50,697 nucleotides of DNA from Hyella patelloides LEGE 07179 (GTDB taxonomy: Bacteria; Cyanobacteriota; Cyanobacteriia; Cyanobacteriales; Xenococcaceae): assembly GCF_900659865.1 (NCBI RefSeq), contig NZ_LR213784.1, positions 1 to 50,697 of the forward strand, written 5' to 3'. The notes beneath the pieces were generated by a model. The model did no database searches. It saw nothing but the letters and a program-made list of their open reading frames with translations, and was not told the origin of the DNA. Numbering within the stretch: the first letter of the stretch is position 1; every line of letters starts with the position of its first letter. Shown here piece after piece: positions 24,356 to 32,647 of this stretch. The translations under genes were made by a program, and so were the position numbers.

Positions 24356-25960
24356 TTATTGAATTGTATAAATTACATATTTACGATCGCGATACAAAGT
24401 TGTTAAAAAGCTGCATGAAAATTGATTTTCTATTTCAGCAACTACATGAGTAAGCTCGTAATCTGTATCTAACTGTTGCAATAATTGACAGCGATTGCGC
24501 TTTGGTTCATACACTTGGTTGGATCGTATTACCCTGTTATGCCATTCAATCACCTCGGTATCTTTATAGGGATGAGATTTTTTATTCACAAAAATAGGAA
24601 CTCCTGTATACAGTCTAAATTTTTGTAGCTGTTGAGAATTAGGAGGAATTAAATAAGTATATTCCGCTTGTTTATTTGTCTTGACAAAATTCAGCATTGG
24701 AGTACTTTCTCCTCTATATTGAAAGAGGGCAATTTGCTTATCAAAACCCTGAACTGTCAGAGCGGATATAATAACTAAACTAATCCCTACTAATACATGG
24801 TTAATAGTAGATTGCTTCCCTACTAATTTAGTAATAAAAGATACGAACGCAGCGATAATAAGGGCGGTTGATATTGGTACTAAAAAGACAGATAAACGCC
24901 AAGGAGCGATAAAACCAATAAAATCATTATCTAAAATTACTTGCAAGATTGTTAGATAAAAAGCCGTTATAAAAGGAATTAGCAAGATCCTAAATAATGA
25001 AGTATTTCTAATTAAATATAATCCAGCAATTGTCACTAAAGATTGTAGATGAGAAATACCTGTTGCTAACCAAACTTCTGGAATAGAATGATGAGAAATT
25101 CTAAAATTGACAATAATATCTATTGCTTGTTTTTTAATTGCGGGAGTAGTTGCTGGAAAAGTAAAATACATATAACTAAAAATCGGCAGCACCAGAAGCA
25201 AAGAAAGAAAACCAATAGCGATCGCTTTTTGAGAGTCTTTGGGAAAAACAAAGAGAACATAAGATAAGGTAAAGACTGCCACACTAAAAATATAAGCAGG
25301 ATGAAAAGTTGCTGCAAATGCACTTGCCAAAACTGCCCAATAATATCTTTTATATAGAGCTAGCCAAATTGACAACAGGATAAATACACCAAATGTACAG
25401 GGTTGAAGAACAGCTCCTAAAATGTATTGCTGAGCTACTCCACTATGAAGATGCCAAGCAGTATCAAAAGTACCAAATTCTAAATTAACAGTGTGAATAC
25501 TCAGAAAAAATGCCAGATAAAGTAAAATTTTTGTCAGAGAATCTTCAAGTCGATAAACATAATTTACGATTCCAAATAGACTTGTAACATATAACCCCAT
25601 GATTAACCCATAATAAAGATAAAAAGCATATTCATGATGAATATATTTATAGGTAAACTTCACTAAAAATGTGAAGGGGGGCAAAGGGTCTATTGTATTA
25701 GCTGTCCAGTCTTGATTTAGAAAACCCAAACCAGCTTGAGCTAAACCATAAAGAAATTTAGTGTTTTGATTGCCATCGGCATTTTCGGGCGAATTGTAGA
25801 TAGGTTCTTGTGTATAAGCCAGGCTAAAAACAGTAGCAAAAAGTAGAAATCTCAGAAGTAATAACTTTTTGTTCGAGAAAATAGCAATCATTTTCATCTT
25901 GCAAAAGTTATAAATATTGATAAATTTTAATTTGAATAAAGATGATTTTTGTAAACGCAT
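24356..25960 (-). CDS. Large polytopic membrane protein (possibly DUF6798)
   Basis: This 534-residue protein has about ten to twelve helices from residue 30 to about 400 and a soluble C-terminal domain of ~120 residues. The arrangement resembles GT-C-like membrane proteins. The C-terminal motif FRLYTGVPIFVNKKSHPYKD followed by EVIEWHNR resembles a DUF6798-like region as I remember it. The ATG at 25960 is used, but in-frame ATGs at residues 22 and 24, nearer the first helix, are also possible. Function unknown. It follows the truncated DUF3352-like gene by 21 bases, suggesting one operon. Confidence 0.7.
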   Translation of the reverse strand: MRLQKSSLFKLKFINIYNFCKMKMIAIFSNKKLLLLRFLLFATVFSLAYTQEPIYNSPENADGNQNTKFLYGLAQAGLGFLNQDWTANTIDPLPPFTFLVKFTYKYIHHEYAFYLYYGLIMGLYVTSLFGIVNYVYRLEDSLTKILLYLAFFLSIHTVNLEFGTFDTAWHLHSGVAQQYILGAVLQPCTFGVFILLSIWLALYKRYYWAVLASAFAATFHPAYIFSVAVFTLSYVLFVFPKDSQKAIAIGFLSLLLVLPIFSYMYFTFPATTPAIKKQAIDIIVNFRISHHSIPEVWLATGISHLQSLVTIAGLYLIRNTSLFRILLIPFITAFYLTILQVILDNDFIGFIAPWRLSVFLVPISTALIIAAFVSFITKLVGKQSTINHVLVGISLVIISALTVQGFDKQIALFQYRGESTPMLNFVKTNKQAEYTYLIPPNSQQLQKFRLYTGVPIFVNKKSHPYKDTEVIEWHNRVIRSNQVYEPKRNRCQLLQQLDTDYELTHVVAEIENQFSCSFLTTLYRDRKYVIYTIQ

Positions 25961-25981
25961 TTATTTATTTTTATTGATAAG

Positions 25982-26590
25982 TTAATTGACGATTTGCCAA
26001 GTATCAATAGCTGATTCTAAAATTTGGGTCTGAGGAGATACAAGTAGCTGATTTTTTAAAATTGCTAAAAACAAAACGTTATGCTCGTCATCAGTGATTT
26101 TTACAATGGGAATATTTTTATAATTATTGCTTTCAAGTTGTTGATTATACTGACGTTCAAGCTTGTTAGCAAAATTCAACAACTTGATTTTATTTTTAAT
26201 GCCCACAATTAATAAATAATTTTCTCGATCGCTCTCGGATTCAAAATTATTTTTGGGCAAAAAAGCTAACATTACATTTCCGATCCAAGGGCGAATATCT
26301 TGCTGATAATTAATTTCTTTTAAAACTGCCATTCGACTCATAAAAGTATTGAGTTCGTATTTCAAGAAATTTCGCGCTTCGGATGGTACTAATTTTTTAA
26401 TCTGTTGCCAATCTTGAGAAGTTGTAGAAATATACAATGTAACTAAAGCTTCTTGAGGTATGAATTGAAACCCTTCTCTAGGAGTTAATTCTTTTCCTAC
26501 AAGAAACCGAAAATGAAAATCTGTAATAACAATTGCACTACTAATTAGAATTAGGCAAAGATAACTTATTTTGATTTTTTTCTCGCTCAT
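25982..26590 (-). CDS. DUF3352-like protein, short (probably C-terminally truncated)
   Basis: This 202-residue protein has an N-terminal membrane anchor or signal (YLCLILISSAIVITDFHF), then FIPQEALVTLYISTTSQDWQ and INYQQDIRPWIGNVMLAFLP. These segments match the first part of cyanobacterial DUF3352 proteins, which are usually well over 500 residues. The frame stops after SAIDTWQIVN, about where the first repeat of the full protein ends. It is therefore either a short paralogue or a 3'-deleted gene. It is immediately followed by the polytopic membrane protein gene. Confidence 0.65.
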   Translation of the reverse strand: MSEKKIKISYLCLILISSAIVITDFHFRFLVGKELTPREGFQFIPQEALVTLYISTTSQDWQQIKKLVPSEARNFLKYELNTFMSRMAVLKEINYQQDIRPWIGNVMLAFLPKNNFESESDRENYLLIVGIKNKIKLLNFANKLERQYNQQLESNNYKNIPIVKITDDEHNVLFLAILKNQLLVSPQTQILESAIDTWQIVN

Positions 26591-27059
26591 TTAATTATTT
26601 GGTAATAATTTTGGGATTGGCTCACGTTAAATCACCAAGATAAAATGTTCAAAATCCAGAGTTAATCGTGGCTATTTCAACTGCACTAATCTATTATTGT
26701 AGTATTGTAGGAGCTACGCCTGATTCTGATAGGCTCAATTGCTTTCGAGTCAGGGATTTTAAGGCTCGTATGTGCCGAAAATACGATCCCACCAATTGAT
26801 TGTTTTTATGATGAACGTAGTGAACGGGTATTTTCATCCAGAATAAGTAATGAGTAATGAGTAATAAGAAATAAGTATTGATTTTCCACTCTTAACTGTA
26901 GGAATCAATTGAATACCACTTTTACCAATCGAATTTAGTATGACAACGCGATCGTAATCTGTTGGAATAAGCGATCGCGCAGTATTTCAATTTGCGAGAT
27001 CGCATTGATTGCAGTAGCGTTTATGATGACTTGCAATTAAGGTTTTGCCTCGAAGTGTT
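26591..27059. other. Intergenic region
   Basis: No gene was found in these 469 bases. There is a short GTAATGA-type tandem at about 26846-26867 and HIP1-type sites near 26950 and 26972. The stretch 26700-26850 contains short inverted words (ACGATCC, GTAGTGAAC) but no fold I could assign. Confidence 0.45.
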
Positions 27060-27740
27060 TTAATTAGGGATAGTAATAGAGGTTGATGTTTCGGTTTCTA
27101 CATCAGTAGGTACTCTAAAAGTCACAGATCGCCCTAATTCGCCTTCTTGATACTTGACTGTCAATAGTCCAGAATAAATATCTGTTCCTTCTGGCAAAGT
27201 TAAACTATCAACTCCTGTAACTGTGCAACTATCTGCTTGACAGTCATCGGGTTGGAAAGAAACTTCGGTTACTTGATGATCTTTCCAGTTATAATCGTTC
27301 AACTCGACAAATGGTAAAGGAACGGGAACAAAATTCAAAGCACCATTCAACATCCCTGAAACCAAATTATTTTTTACCCTTGTTGTATGTAGGATTTTAA
27401 TATTATTGTCCTGTTTTTCCATCCGAATCCATTCGTCATTTTCACCAGAACGTTCGAGTCGCATCCTCAGAACTTGGAGTGGTTCTTCTAGACAGTAAGA
27501 ATTTTGGGGAAATTTGGTACAGAGACTCGATCGCTCGATTTCTAATGTTGTCTGTTCTGGTTCTCCTGAAGAATAATTGTAATCACGACAGCGAGAATTT
27601 TGAGGGAATTTACTACATAAACTATCCAGACTTACTTCTTCGGTAGCACTAGCAGCTTGAGAAACTGCGATTTCATTTACCAAAAAAGTCGTAGCTACAG
27701 CTAATGTCAGCTTAGTAATATTTGTGATTATGGGTTTCAT
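27060..27740 (-). CDS. Exported protein with two LCxKFPQNSxC cysteine repeats
   Basis: This is a 226-residue periplasmic or extracellular protein with a clear signal peptide (ITKLTLAVATTFLVNEIAVS then QAASA, about residues 8-32). Two near-identical motifs follow, SLCSKFPQNSRC and SLCTKFPQNSYC, each able to form a small disulfide loop and separated by about 30 residues. The last ~140 residues are beta-rich and contain another cysteine pair (DDCQADSCTV). I have seen the KFPQNSxC type in other cyanobacterial exported proteins but know no function. A terminator-like hairpin lies in its leader at 27823-27847. Confidence 0.75.
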   Translation of the reverse strand: MKPIITNITKLTLAVATTFLVNEIAVSQAASATEEVSLDSLCSKFPQNSRCRDYNYSSGEPEQTTLEIERSSLCTKFPQNSYCLEEPLQVLRMRLERSGENDEWIRMEKQDNNIKILHTTRVKNNLVSGMLNGALNFVPVPLPFVELNDYNWKDHQVTEVSFQPDDCQADSCTVTGVDSLTLPEGTDIYSGLLTVKYQEGELGRSVTFRVPTDVETETSTSITIPN

Positions 27741-27822
27741 TGCTAATAATCTCTAACAGAAGTAATCTTGATATCTCAAACAGTACTTCTATCAATTTTG
27801 TTTTCCAATTTCCTTGAGTCAT

Positions 27823-27847
27823 AAAAAAACATGACCAGAGTCATGTT
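27823..27847 (-). terminator. Terminator-like hairpin in the leader of the exported-protein gene
   Basis: On the - strand AACATGAC, loop TCTG and GTCATGTT form a perfect 8-bp stem, followed at once by a T-run (27828 down to 27823). It lies about 83 bases upstream of the ATG at 27740. Such a hairpin between promoter and gene suggests attenuation; alternatively it ends antisense transcripts from the kinase side. Confidence 0.5.
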
Positions 27848-27904
27848 CTCAAAACGCTCTATTTGTCTTAATGTATTGGTAATTTGTATGATTCAAACGC
27901 ACCG

Positions 27905-29068
27905 ATGTGTATCAATCCAGTGGCGAATTCATTTTCCTCGATCTTCGGGAAATTGCGTTATGTAGAATGGCTGTTTCTTGCGGTTCATATGGTAATGGGA
28001 ATCAGCAGTGGCAATAATAATTTGGCGTTAAGCTTGGCTTTTTACGGAATTTTTGTAGCTTTAAGCTGGATATTACCTCTAGATCGCCCTCTGATACTGA
28101 GACAAGCCTATGTGTTATTAGCAATTATATTAATGGTCTGTGCCAATTTCATGGGTGTCAATTTAGATTTAGTACTTTATCTTTATCTTGCCAAAAGCTT
28201 TTTTTTAATTGGTAGCAAAAGAACTTATTTAACTGCTGCAATCGCAGGAATAGTTTGGATTGTCATTGATTGTATCTCTGAAATTCAAGAATTAGAGGGA
28301 ACTGTAGATTTTAAACCGCCTTTTGGTTTTGTTTCTTATAATTTAAGTACGATTTTTATTCACTCCTTGGGAATTTATCTTGCAGTCAGCGTTTTTGTAA
28401 TTTCATTTAGCTCGGTAGTTAGTGCCGAATACAAAAGCCGTAAAAAAGCAGAAGCATTAGCCGAACAAGTAGAAATTTTGGCAGCAGATTTGGAAAGGAC
28501 TCGTATTGCTCGCGATATTCACGATTCTTTAGGGCATACTCTGACTAATTTAGATATTCAATTAGCAGTAGCTCAGAAATTACGCGATCGCGATCCGCAG
28601 AAGGCTTTTCAGGCTCTAGATACTGCCAAAATACTTTCTAGCCAGTGTATCGAAGATGTCAGCCATGCGGTAAAAACCATGCGGGATTCTAATTTCGATC
28701 TCGATCGCGCCTTGAGTAATCTCATAGAACAAATTAGGAGCGATCGAGCTTTACACATTCATTGGGAGATCGACTTACCTCAGTTACCAATTGCCACTAG
28801 TCATCAAATTTATTGCGTAGTTAAAGAAGGATTGATTAACATCCAAAAACACGCCCACGCTTCTTCCGTTTACTTTGAGAGCAAATTCACTTCCCAAGAG
28901 ATTATTTTACAATTAGAAGATGATGGCATTGGTTTCGATTTGACTGCATCGAATTTTGGTTCGGGTTTAAAGGGAATGACAGAGCGAGTGCAAGGTTTAG
29001 GCGGTAAATTAAACATTGGTAGCTCACCAAACCAAGGAACGCAAATTTTAGTGGTAATTCCCCGATGA
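27905..29068 (+). CDS. NarL-type sensor histidine kinase (HisKA_3)
   Basis: This is a 387-residue membrane kinase from the ATG at 27905; a TTG at 27884 would add seven residues. About six hydrophobic helices fill the first 175 residues without a large periplasmic loop, so the signal is probably sensed in the membrane. A coiled coil (KKAEALAEQVEILAADLERT) leads to the phospho-acceptor histidine in RIARDIHDSLGHTL. The HATPase_c domain has N-box VVKEGLINIQKHAHA, G1 EDDGIGFD and G2 GSGLKGMTERV. It overlaps the response-regulator gene by four bases (ATGA), so the two are translationally coupled partners. Confidence 0.92.
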   Translation: MCINPVANSFSSIFGKLRYVEWLFLAVHMVMGISSGNNNLALSLAFYGIFVALSWILPLDRPLILRQAYVLLAIILMVCANFMGVNLDLVLYLYLAKSFFLIGSKRTYLTAAIAGIVWIVIDCISEIQELEGTVDFKPPFGFVSYNLSTIFIHSLGIYLAVSVFVISFSSVVSAEYKSRKKAEALAEQVEILAADLERTRIARDIHDSLGHTLTNLDIQLAVAQKLRDRDPQKAFQALDTAKILSSQCIEDVSHAVKTMRDSNFDLDRALSNLIEQIRSDRALHIHWEIDLPQLPIATSHQIYCVVKEGLINIQKHAHASSVYFESKFTSQEIILQLEDDGIGFDLTASNFGSGLKGMTERVQGLGGKLNIGSSPNQGTQILVVIPR

Positions 29069-29697
29069 TTAGCTTATTACTGGTAGATGACCAAGAAATC
29101 TTTCGTCAAGGTTTGGCTACTTTACTCGCCACAGAAGAGGATTTAGAAGTAATTGGACAGGCTAGCAATGGTCGAGAGGCGATCGCTTTAACCGAACAAC
29201 TACAACCCGATGTAATTTTAATGGACGTGCGGATGCCTATTTGCGATGGCGTAAGTGCCACCCGCGAGATTCACCAACGTTATCCTTGGATGCGAATTCT
29301 CATTTTGACTACCTTTGAAGATGACGAATATGTCTGGCAATCTTTACAAGCTGGAGCAATGGGCTATATTCTCAAGCGTAAGTCTTCCGAACAAATGGCG
29401 ATCGCTATTCGCGCTGTCGCTCAAGGTTATTCTCAATTGAGTTCGGCGATCGCACCAAAAGTTTTTGCCAATCTTAAATCAGCCCATCCTACCTCAACCG
29501 ATGCTCTAAACCAACTTAGTTCGCGAGAATTAGAAGTATTAAGACTGATAGGACAAGGAAAAAATAATCAAGAAATCGCCCAAACCTTGCATCTAAGCAT
29601 TGGTACAGTTAAAAACTACGTTACCCAAATTTTGAGTAAATTGTCACTGCGCGATCGTGTTGCTGCTGCTTTGTTAGCACAACATTTGCCAGTTTGA
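29065..29697 (+). CDS. NarL/FixJ-family response regulator
   Basis: This 210-residue protein has a receiver domain (1-120) with acidic pocket VDDQE, phosphorylation site D54 in VILMDVRMP and the conserved lysine in YILKRKS. A LuxR-type helix-turn-helix follows (about 147-205): LSSRELEVLRLIGQGKNNQE, IAQTLHLSIGTVKNYV, ILSKL. It is the partner of the upstream kinase. Targets cannot be read from the sequence. A perfect hairpin follows the stop codon. Confidence 0.95.
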   Translation: MISLLLVDDQEIFRQGLATLLATEEDLEVIGQASNGREAIALTEQLQPDVILMDVRMPICDGVSATREIHQRYPWMRILILTTFEDDEYVWQSLQAGAMGYILKRKSSEQMAIAIRAVAQGYSQLSSAIAPKVFANLKSAHPTSTDALNQLSSRELEVLRLIGQGKNNQEIAQTLHLSIGTVKNYVTQILSKLSLRDRVAAALLAQHLPV

Positions 29698-29707
29698 AGA
29701 TTGTGAG

Positions 29708-29729
29708 CGATCTATTGAGGAATAGATCG
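29708..29729 (+). terminator. Hairpin after the two-component operon
   Basis: CGATCTATT and AATAGATCG form a perfect 9-bp stem with loop GAGG, starting 10 bases after the response-regulator stop. No T-run follows, so it may act as a weak terminator or 3' stabiliser. Confidence 0.5.
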
Positions 29730-29812
29730 GAATTTGGCAGAAATGTTTAGTAAATCAATGGTATTTCAACAGCTTGGGCGCACCACTATTATTTATTATT
29801 ATTGGTTAATAG

Positions 29813-30103
29813 TTAATATCTTGTTGGTGCATGAGAAATCATCCAAGGTCTATTAGTATTAACTTTTTGGTATCTAGGTTTAGTTAACTCTTTGGGTTTT
29901 TGTTTGACTAATCGGGGTTCGGCAGAATTTTTTGGAGAAATTGCCGACAAACTACCAGAATTGAGATTAATATTGGGTGCAGAAAAAATTTTCACTGCTA
30001 CAACATCACATTCGGGACAATGCATAGGTGCATTATAATCAGAAAGCGATCGCAATGCTTCAAATTCGCCACAATTATGGCAAAGATATTCGTATAGAGG
30101 CAT
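29813..30103 (-). CDS. fmdB: FmdB-family zinc-ribbon protein
   Basis: This 96-residue protein starts MPLYEYLCHNCGEFEALRSL and continues with CPECD, giving the two CxxC pairs of the FmdB zinc ribbon (C8, C11, C29, C32). The C-terminal half is basic and Pro/Asn-rich and probably disordered. In methylotrophs FmdB is encoded with formamidase and thought to regulate it. Here it lies 97 bases downstream of the formamidase gene on the same strand, which reinforces both calls. Confidence 0.9.
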   Translation of the reverse strand: MPLYEYLCHNCGEFEALRSLSDYNAPMHCPECDVVAVKIFSAPNINLNSGSLSAISPKNSAEPRLVKQKPKELTKPRYQKVNTNRPWMISHAPTRY

Positions 30104-30200
30104 TATTTTAGTTATCAGTTATTAGTTATCAGGTAAGGGCGAATGGTATTCGCCCTCTGTTTAATTAATGATGATGCTCACTCTACAGGTTGTTTTTGCT

Positions 30201-31388
30201 TTACACTGGCAAAATACTTTTATCAAAAATTGCCGTCGGTAAAGCCAGAGTACAACAAGCATTGGGAATATCCACAATTCCGCTAATTCTACCTTCTACG
30301 GGGGCGCAACTTAACAGCAAATAAGCTTGTTCTCCTGTAAAGCCAAATTTCTTGAGGTATTCAATGGCATTTAAACAAGCCCGACGATAAGATACATGAG
30401 CATCAAGGTAATATTGTTCGCCACTAAATTCATCGACGGAAATTCCTTCAAAAATTAAATATTCTGAATAATGGGGTTCAACAGGGCCTGGTTTGAAGAT
30501 GGGGTTAACCATGCTGTATTTTTCCACACCACCTTTGATAATGTCTACACTAAGATCGATGTAACCAGACATTTCAATTGCGCCACAAAAAGAAATCTCC
30601 CCATCTCCTTGAGAAAAGTGAATATCTCCCATTGATAAGTTGGCCCCGTCTACATATACAGGGAAATAAATTCGCGAACCTTTGGAGAGATTTTTGATAT
30701 CACAGTTTCCACCGTGTTCTCTAGGGGGTACAGTACGGGCTGCTTCGGCTGCTACACGGTCAAATTCTGCACCAGTTAGTTTACCTAATACGGCTTGTTC
30801 TGGATTGGGTAAGGCTGCTAAGGAGGGAATTTCGGGTTTCCAAGGGGGACCACCTTTTTCGACTAAGGCTCTTTCTCGTTTATTCCAGGTTTGTAATAAT
30901 TCCATTGAAGGGGCGCAACCAATTAAGCCAGGATGGGTAATACCTGCAAAACGAACCCCTGGAATATGGCGCGAACTGGTATAGATACCTTCTAAATCCC
31001 AGCAAGCTTTGGCTGCTTCAGGAAAATGATCGGTTAAAAAACCACCACCATTCTCTCTAGCAAAGATTCCTGTAAAACCCCACTCATCCCCTGGTAAAGC
31101 ACCAATATCTAGTAAATCAACCACTAGAATATCTCCTGGTTCAGCACCTTCAACTCTAATAGGGCCACTAAGAACGTGAACGATATTTAAGTCAACGTCT
31201 TTGATATCATTAGGGTTGTCGTCATTTTTGATTTGCCCGTCTGTCCAGTCTTTACATTCGATCCGAAAAATATCTCCTGGTTTAACAGATACTACCGCAG
31301 GAATATCAGGGTGCCAACGATTATGACCTGGTATGTCTTGTTCAGACATTGGTTTAGTCAAGTCTACTTTAAAAAGAGTTTCTGGCAT
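30201..31388 (-). CDS. fmdA: Formamidase (FmdA/AmdA family)
   Basis: This 395-residue enzyme hydrolyses formamide, and possibly acetamide, to ammonia and the acid in the cytoplasm. Family-specific segments include the start FKVDLTKPMSEQ with HNRWHPDIP, then REHGGNCDIKNLSKGSRIYF, MGDIHFSQGDGEISFCGAIE, and AYLLLSCAPVEGRISGIVDI near the end. Length is typical. fmdB follows it, and across the intergenic space lie a nitrilase-type amidase and an urtABCDE transporter, so the region looks devoted to amide nitrogen. A GTA-N8-TAC sequence lies at 31673-31686, far upstream of the start. Confidence 0.95.
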   Translation of the reverse strand: MPETLFKVDLTKPMSEQDIPGHNRWHPDIPAVVSVKPGDIFRIECKDWTDGQIKNDDNPNDIKDVDLNIVHVLSGPIRVEGAEPGDILVVDLLDIGALPGDEWGFTGIFARENGGGFLTDHFPEAAKACWDLEGIYTSSRHIPGVRFAGITHPGLIGCAPSMELLQTWNKRERALVEKGGPPWKPEIPSLAALPNPEQAVLGKLTGAEFDRVAAEAARTVPPREHGGNCDIKNLSKGSRIYFPVYVDGANLSMGDIHFSQGDGEISFCGAIEMSGYIDLSVDIIKGGVEKYSMVNPIFKPGPVEPHYSEYLIFEGISVDEFSGEQYYLDAHVSYRRACLNAIEYLKKFGFTGEQAYLLLSCAPVEGRISGIVDIPNACCTLALPTAIFDKSILPV

Positions 31389-31736
31389 AAGTCTATCAGT
31401 GATGAGTGATTAGCTATTTATTAGAAAGAGATAATAGGTTATAACTAAACATTTATTAGTATTTACGTTCTAAATCTCTAGGTCTGACAACAATAAAATT
31501 TTGTGTTGAGAAATACTTTGTTGTATTGATATTTCAGATATTTCAGATCGGGTTTATGTGAGACAAAACCAAGATATTTTCGTAAATTTAGCTTCTAAGA
31601 AGTTAATTTGCTTCAAAATACTAATTTTCTTGATTTATCTAAGAATATTGCTGGACATTTGGCAGAATAAAAGTAACAGATGCTACATTTCACCTAAAAA
31701 GTTGTCAGAACTTAACAGTTATTAACTTTTACTGGA
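31389..31736. other. Upstream region of fmdA
   Basis: This 348-base gene-free AT-rich stretch lies between the fmdA start and the end of the recombinase remnant. It holds one GTA-N8-TAC sequence and no other recognised element. Confidence 0.45.
31673..31686 (-). promoter_or_regulatory. Possible NtcA site upstream of fmdA
   Basis: GTAACAGATGCTAC matches the NtcA core GTA-N8-TAC. On the - strand a TAN3T sequence (TATTCT) occurs 25 bases downstream instead of the usual 22-23, and the outer T/A bases of the extended consensus are absent. The site is about 285 bases from the start codon, so the call is weak. Confidence 0.35.
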
Positions 31737-32186
31737 TTAAGACGATAAGCAAAAATTAACAATTTCTAATTTTTTACCAGTTTTTTCTAATAATATTTTG
31801 ATGTAATTAATCCCATTAGCAGCTAATTTATCACAATCTTCCACTATCAATATATTGTAATTGTCATCTCTTAAAACTTGATTTAAAAGGTTTCGTCGAT
31901 CGCTAAAACCGCTAGCAATTTCTTGATGTACTTTATATATCTGATATTTTTTTGCGATCACATATTTTTCTAATTTAATTGCTTGTTTTTCTAACTGTTG
32001 CTTTTCTGCTATAGTGTCTACTCTAGCGTAAATACAGGCTATCTTTTCTCGAGCATAATTTTGCTCTTCTGTAATAATAATAGTTCCCGTTGGTAATTGA
32101 TATCCTGAAATTTGACCAGCTTTCCACCAACGATGAGCCGTTTTATAACTTACTCCTATTTTTTTTGCATAGCTAGAAAGTTTCAT
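31737..32186 (-). CDS. IS607-type serine recombinase (TnpA-like), short and lacking the catalytic serine
   Basis: This is a 149-residue protein. Residues 1-40 are a MerR-like helix-turn-helix, MKLSSYAKKIGVSYKTAHRW then LPTGTIII, exactly as in IS607 TnpA. Residues 50-149 are the resolvase domain, but the catalytic stretch YARVSS reads YARVDT, so the nucleophilic serine at position 57 is Asp. The later DRLxRxGfnYi block reads DKLAANGINYI, losing the arginines. The usual basic C-terminal tail is also missing. No tnpB is adjacent. It is an inactive relic or a repurposed DNA-binding protein, sitting between fmdA and the amidase-urt operon. Confidence 0.8.
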   Translation of the reverse strand: MKLSSYAKKIGVSYKTAHRWWKAGQISGYQLPTGTIIITEEQNYAREKIACIYARVDTIAEKQQLEKQAIKLEKYVIAKKYQIYKVHQEIASGFSDRRNLLNQVLRDDNYNILIVEDCDKLAANGINYIKILLEKTGKKLEIVNFCLSS

Positions 32187-32337
32187 TCAAATATAAAAAA
32201 ATGCAATTTACAGGTAAATACTCAACATATTTAAGTACTTAAATAGAAAGGTAAGTAACTAGACAATAAATTAATGCACAAACAATAGATATGACTGACT
32301 TTAAAGCTGTAATTTTAAATACTAAATATCTTGGTCT

Positions 32338-32367
32338 GGGTATATTTGGGTATATTTGGGTATATTT
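32338..32367. repeat. Three exact tandem copies of GGGTATATTT
   Basis: The 10-base unit matches one helical turn, so a protein bound to each copy would face the same side of the DNA. It lies about 125 bases upstream of the NtcA box. It could be an operator array, for example for the neighbouring MerR-like protein, or simple slippage. Confidence 0.6.
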
Positions 32368-32490
32368 TTATCTAAAATTCAAAAGTTAGTATATTATCAA
32401 AATAAAAAATTTTCGATCGAAAAATTTAAATCTAGGAAGACTTAAGTCAATGACTAATTTTAAAGCTAACGATAATTTTTTTATTTTTTT

Positions 32491-32532
32491 GTATAAAAAC
32501 TTACAAATATAATTAAAAGTAAAGTTTAATCT
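32491..32532 (+). promoter_or_regulatory. NtcA-activated promoter of the amidase-urt operon
   Basis: GTATAAAAACTTAC at 32491-32504 is GTA-N8-TAC within the full palindrome TGTA-N8-TACA. Exactly 22 bases later TAATCT (32527-32532) gives the TAN3T -10 box. This spacing is the established architecture of class II NtcA promoters in cyanobacteria, where NtcA replaces the -35 element under nitrogen limitation. Confidence 0.85.
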
Positions 32533-32647
32533 ACAGAAAATATCAAATTAGTAAGCTAAGTTTCTAGTAGTACAAAAGACTATAACTAAGCTTCATTTTC
32601 AGTTTTATTAAGTTATCAAAAGCTTTAGAATCGAGGAATTTATAGTC

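Larger units (their letters stand above)
32187..32647 (+). other. Regulatory region of the amidase-urt operon
   Basis: These 461 bases hold no gene. They contain three exact tandem copies of GGGTATATTT (32338-32367) and a canonical NtcA-dependent promoter (32491-32532). From the predicted start of transcription the leader is about 110 bases. Confidence 0.6.

Noticed and set aside
32338-32367. Possible CRISPR-like array
   Set aside because: Units are 10 bases, directly adjacent and without spacers.
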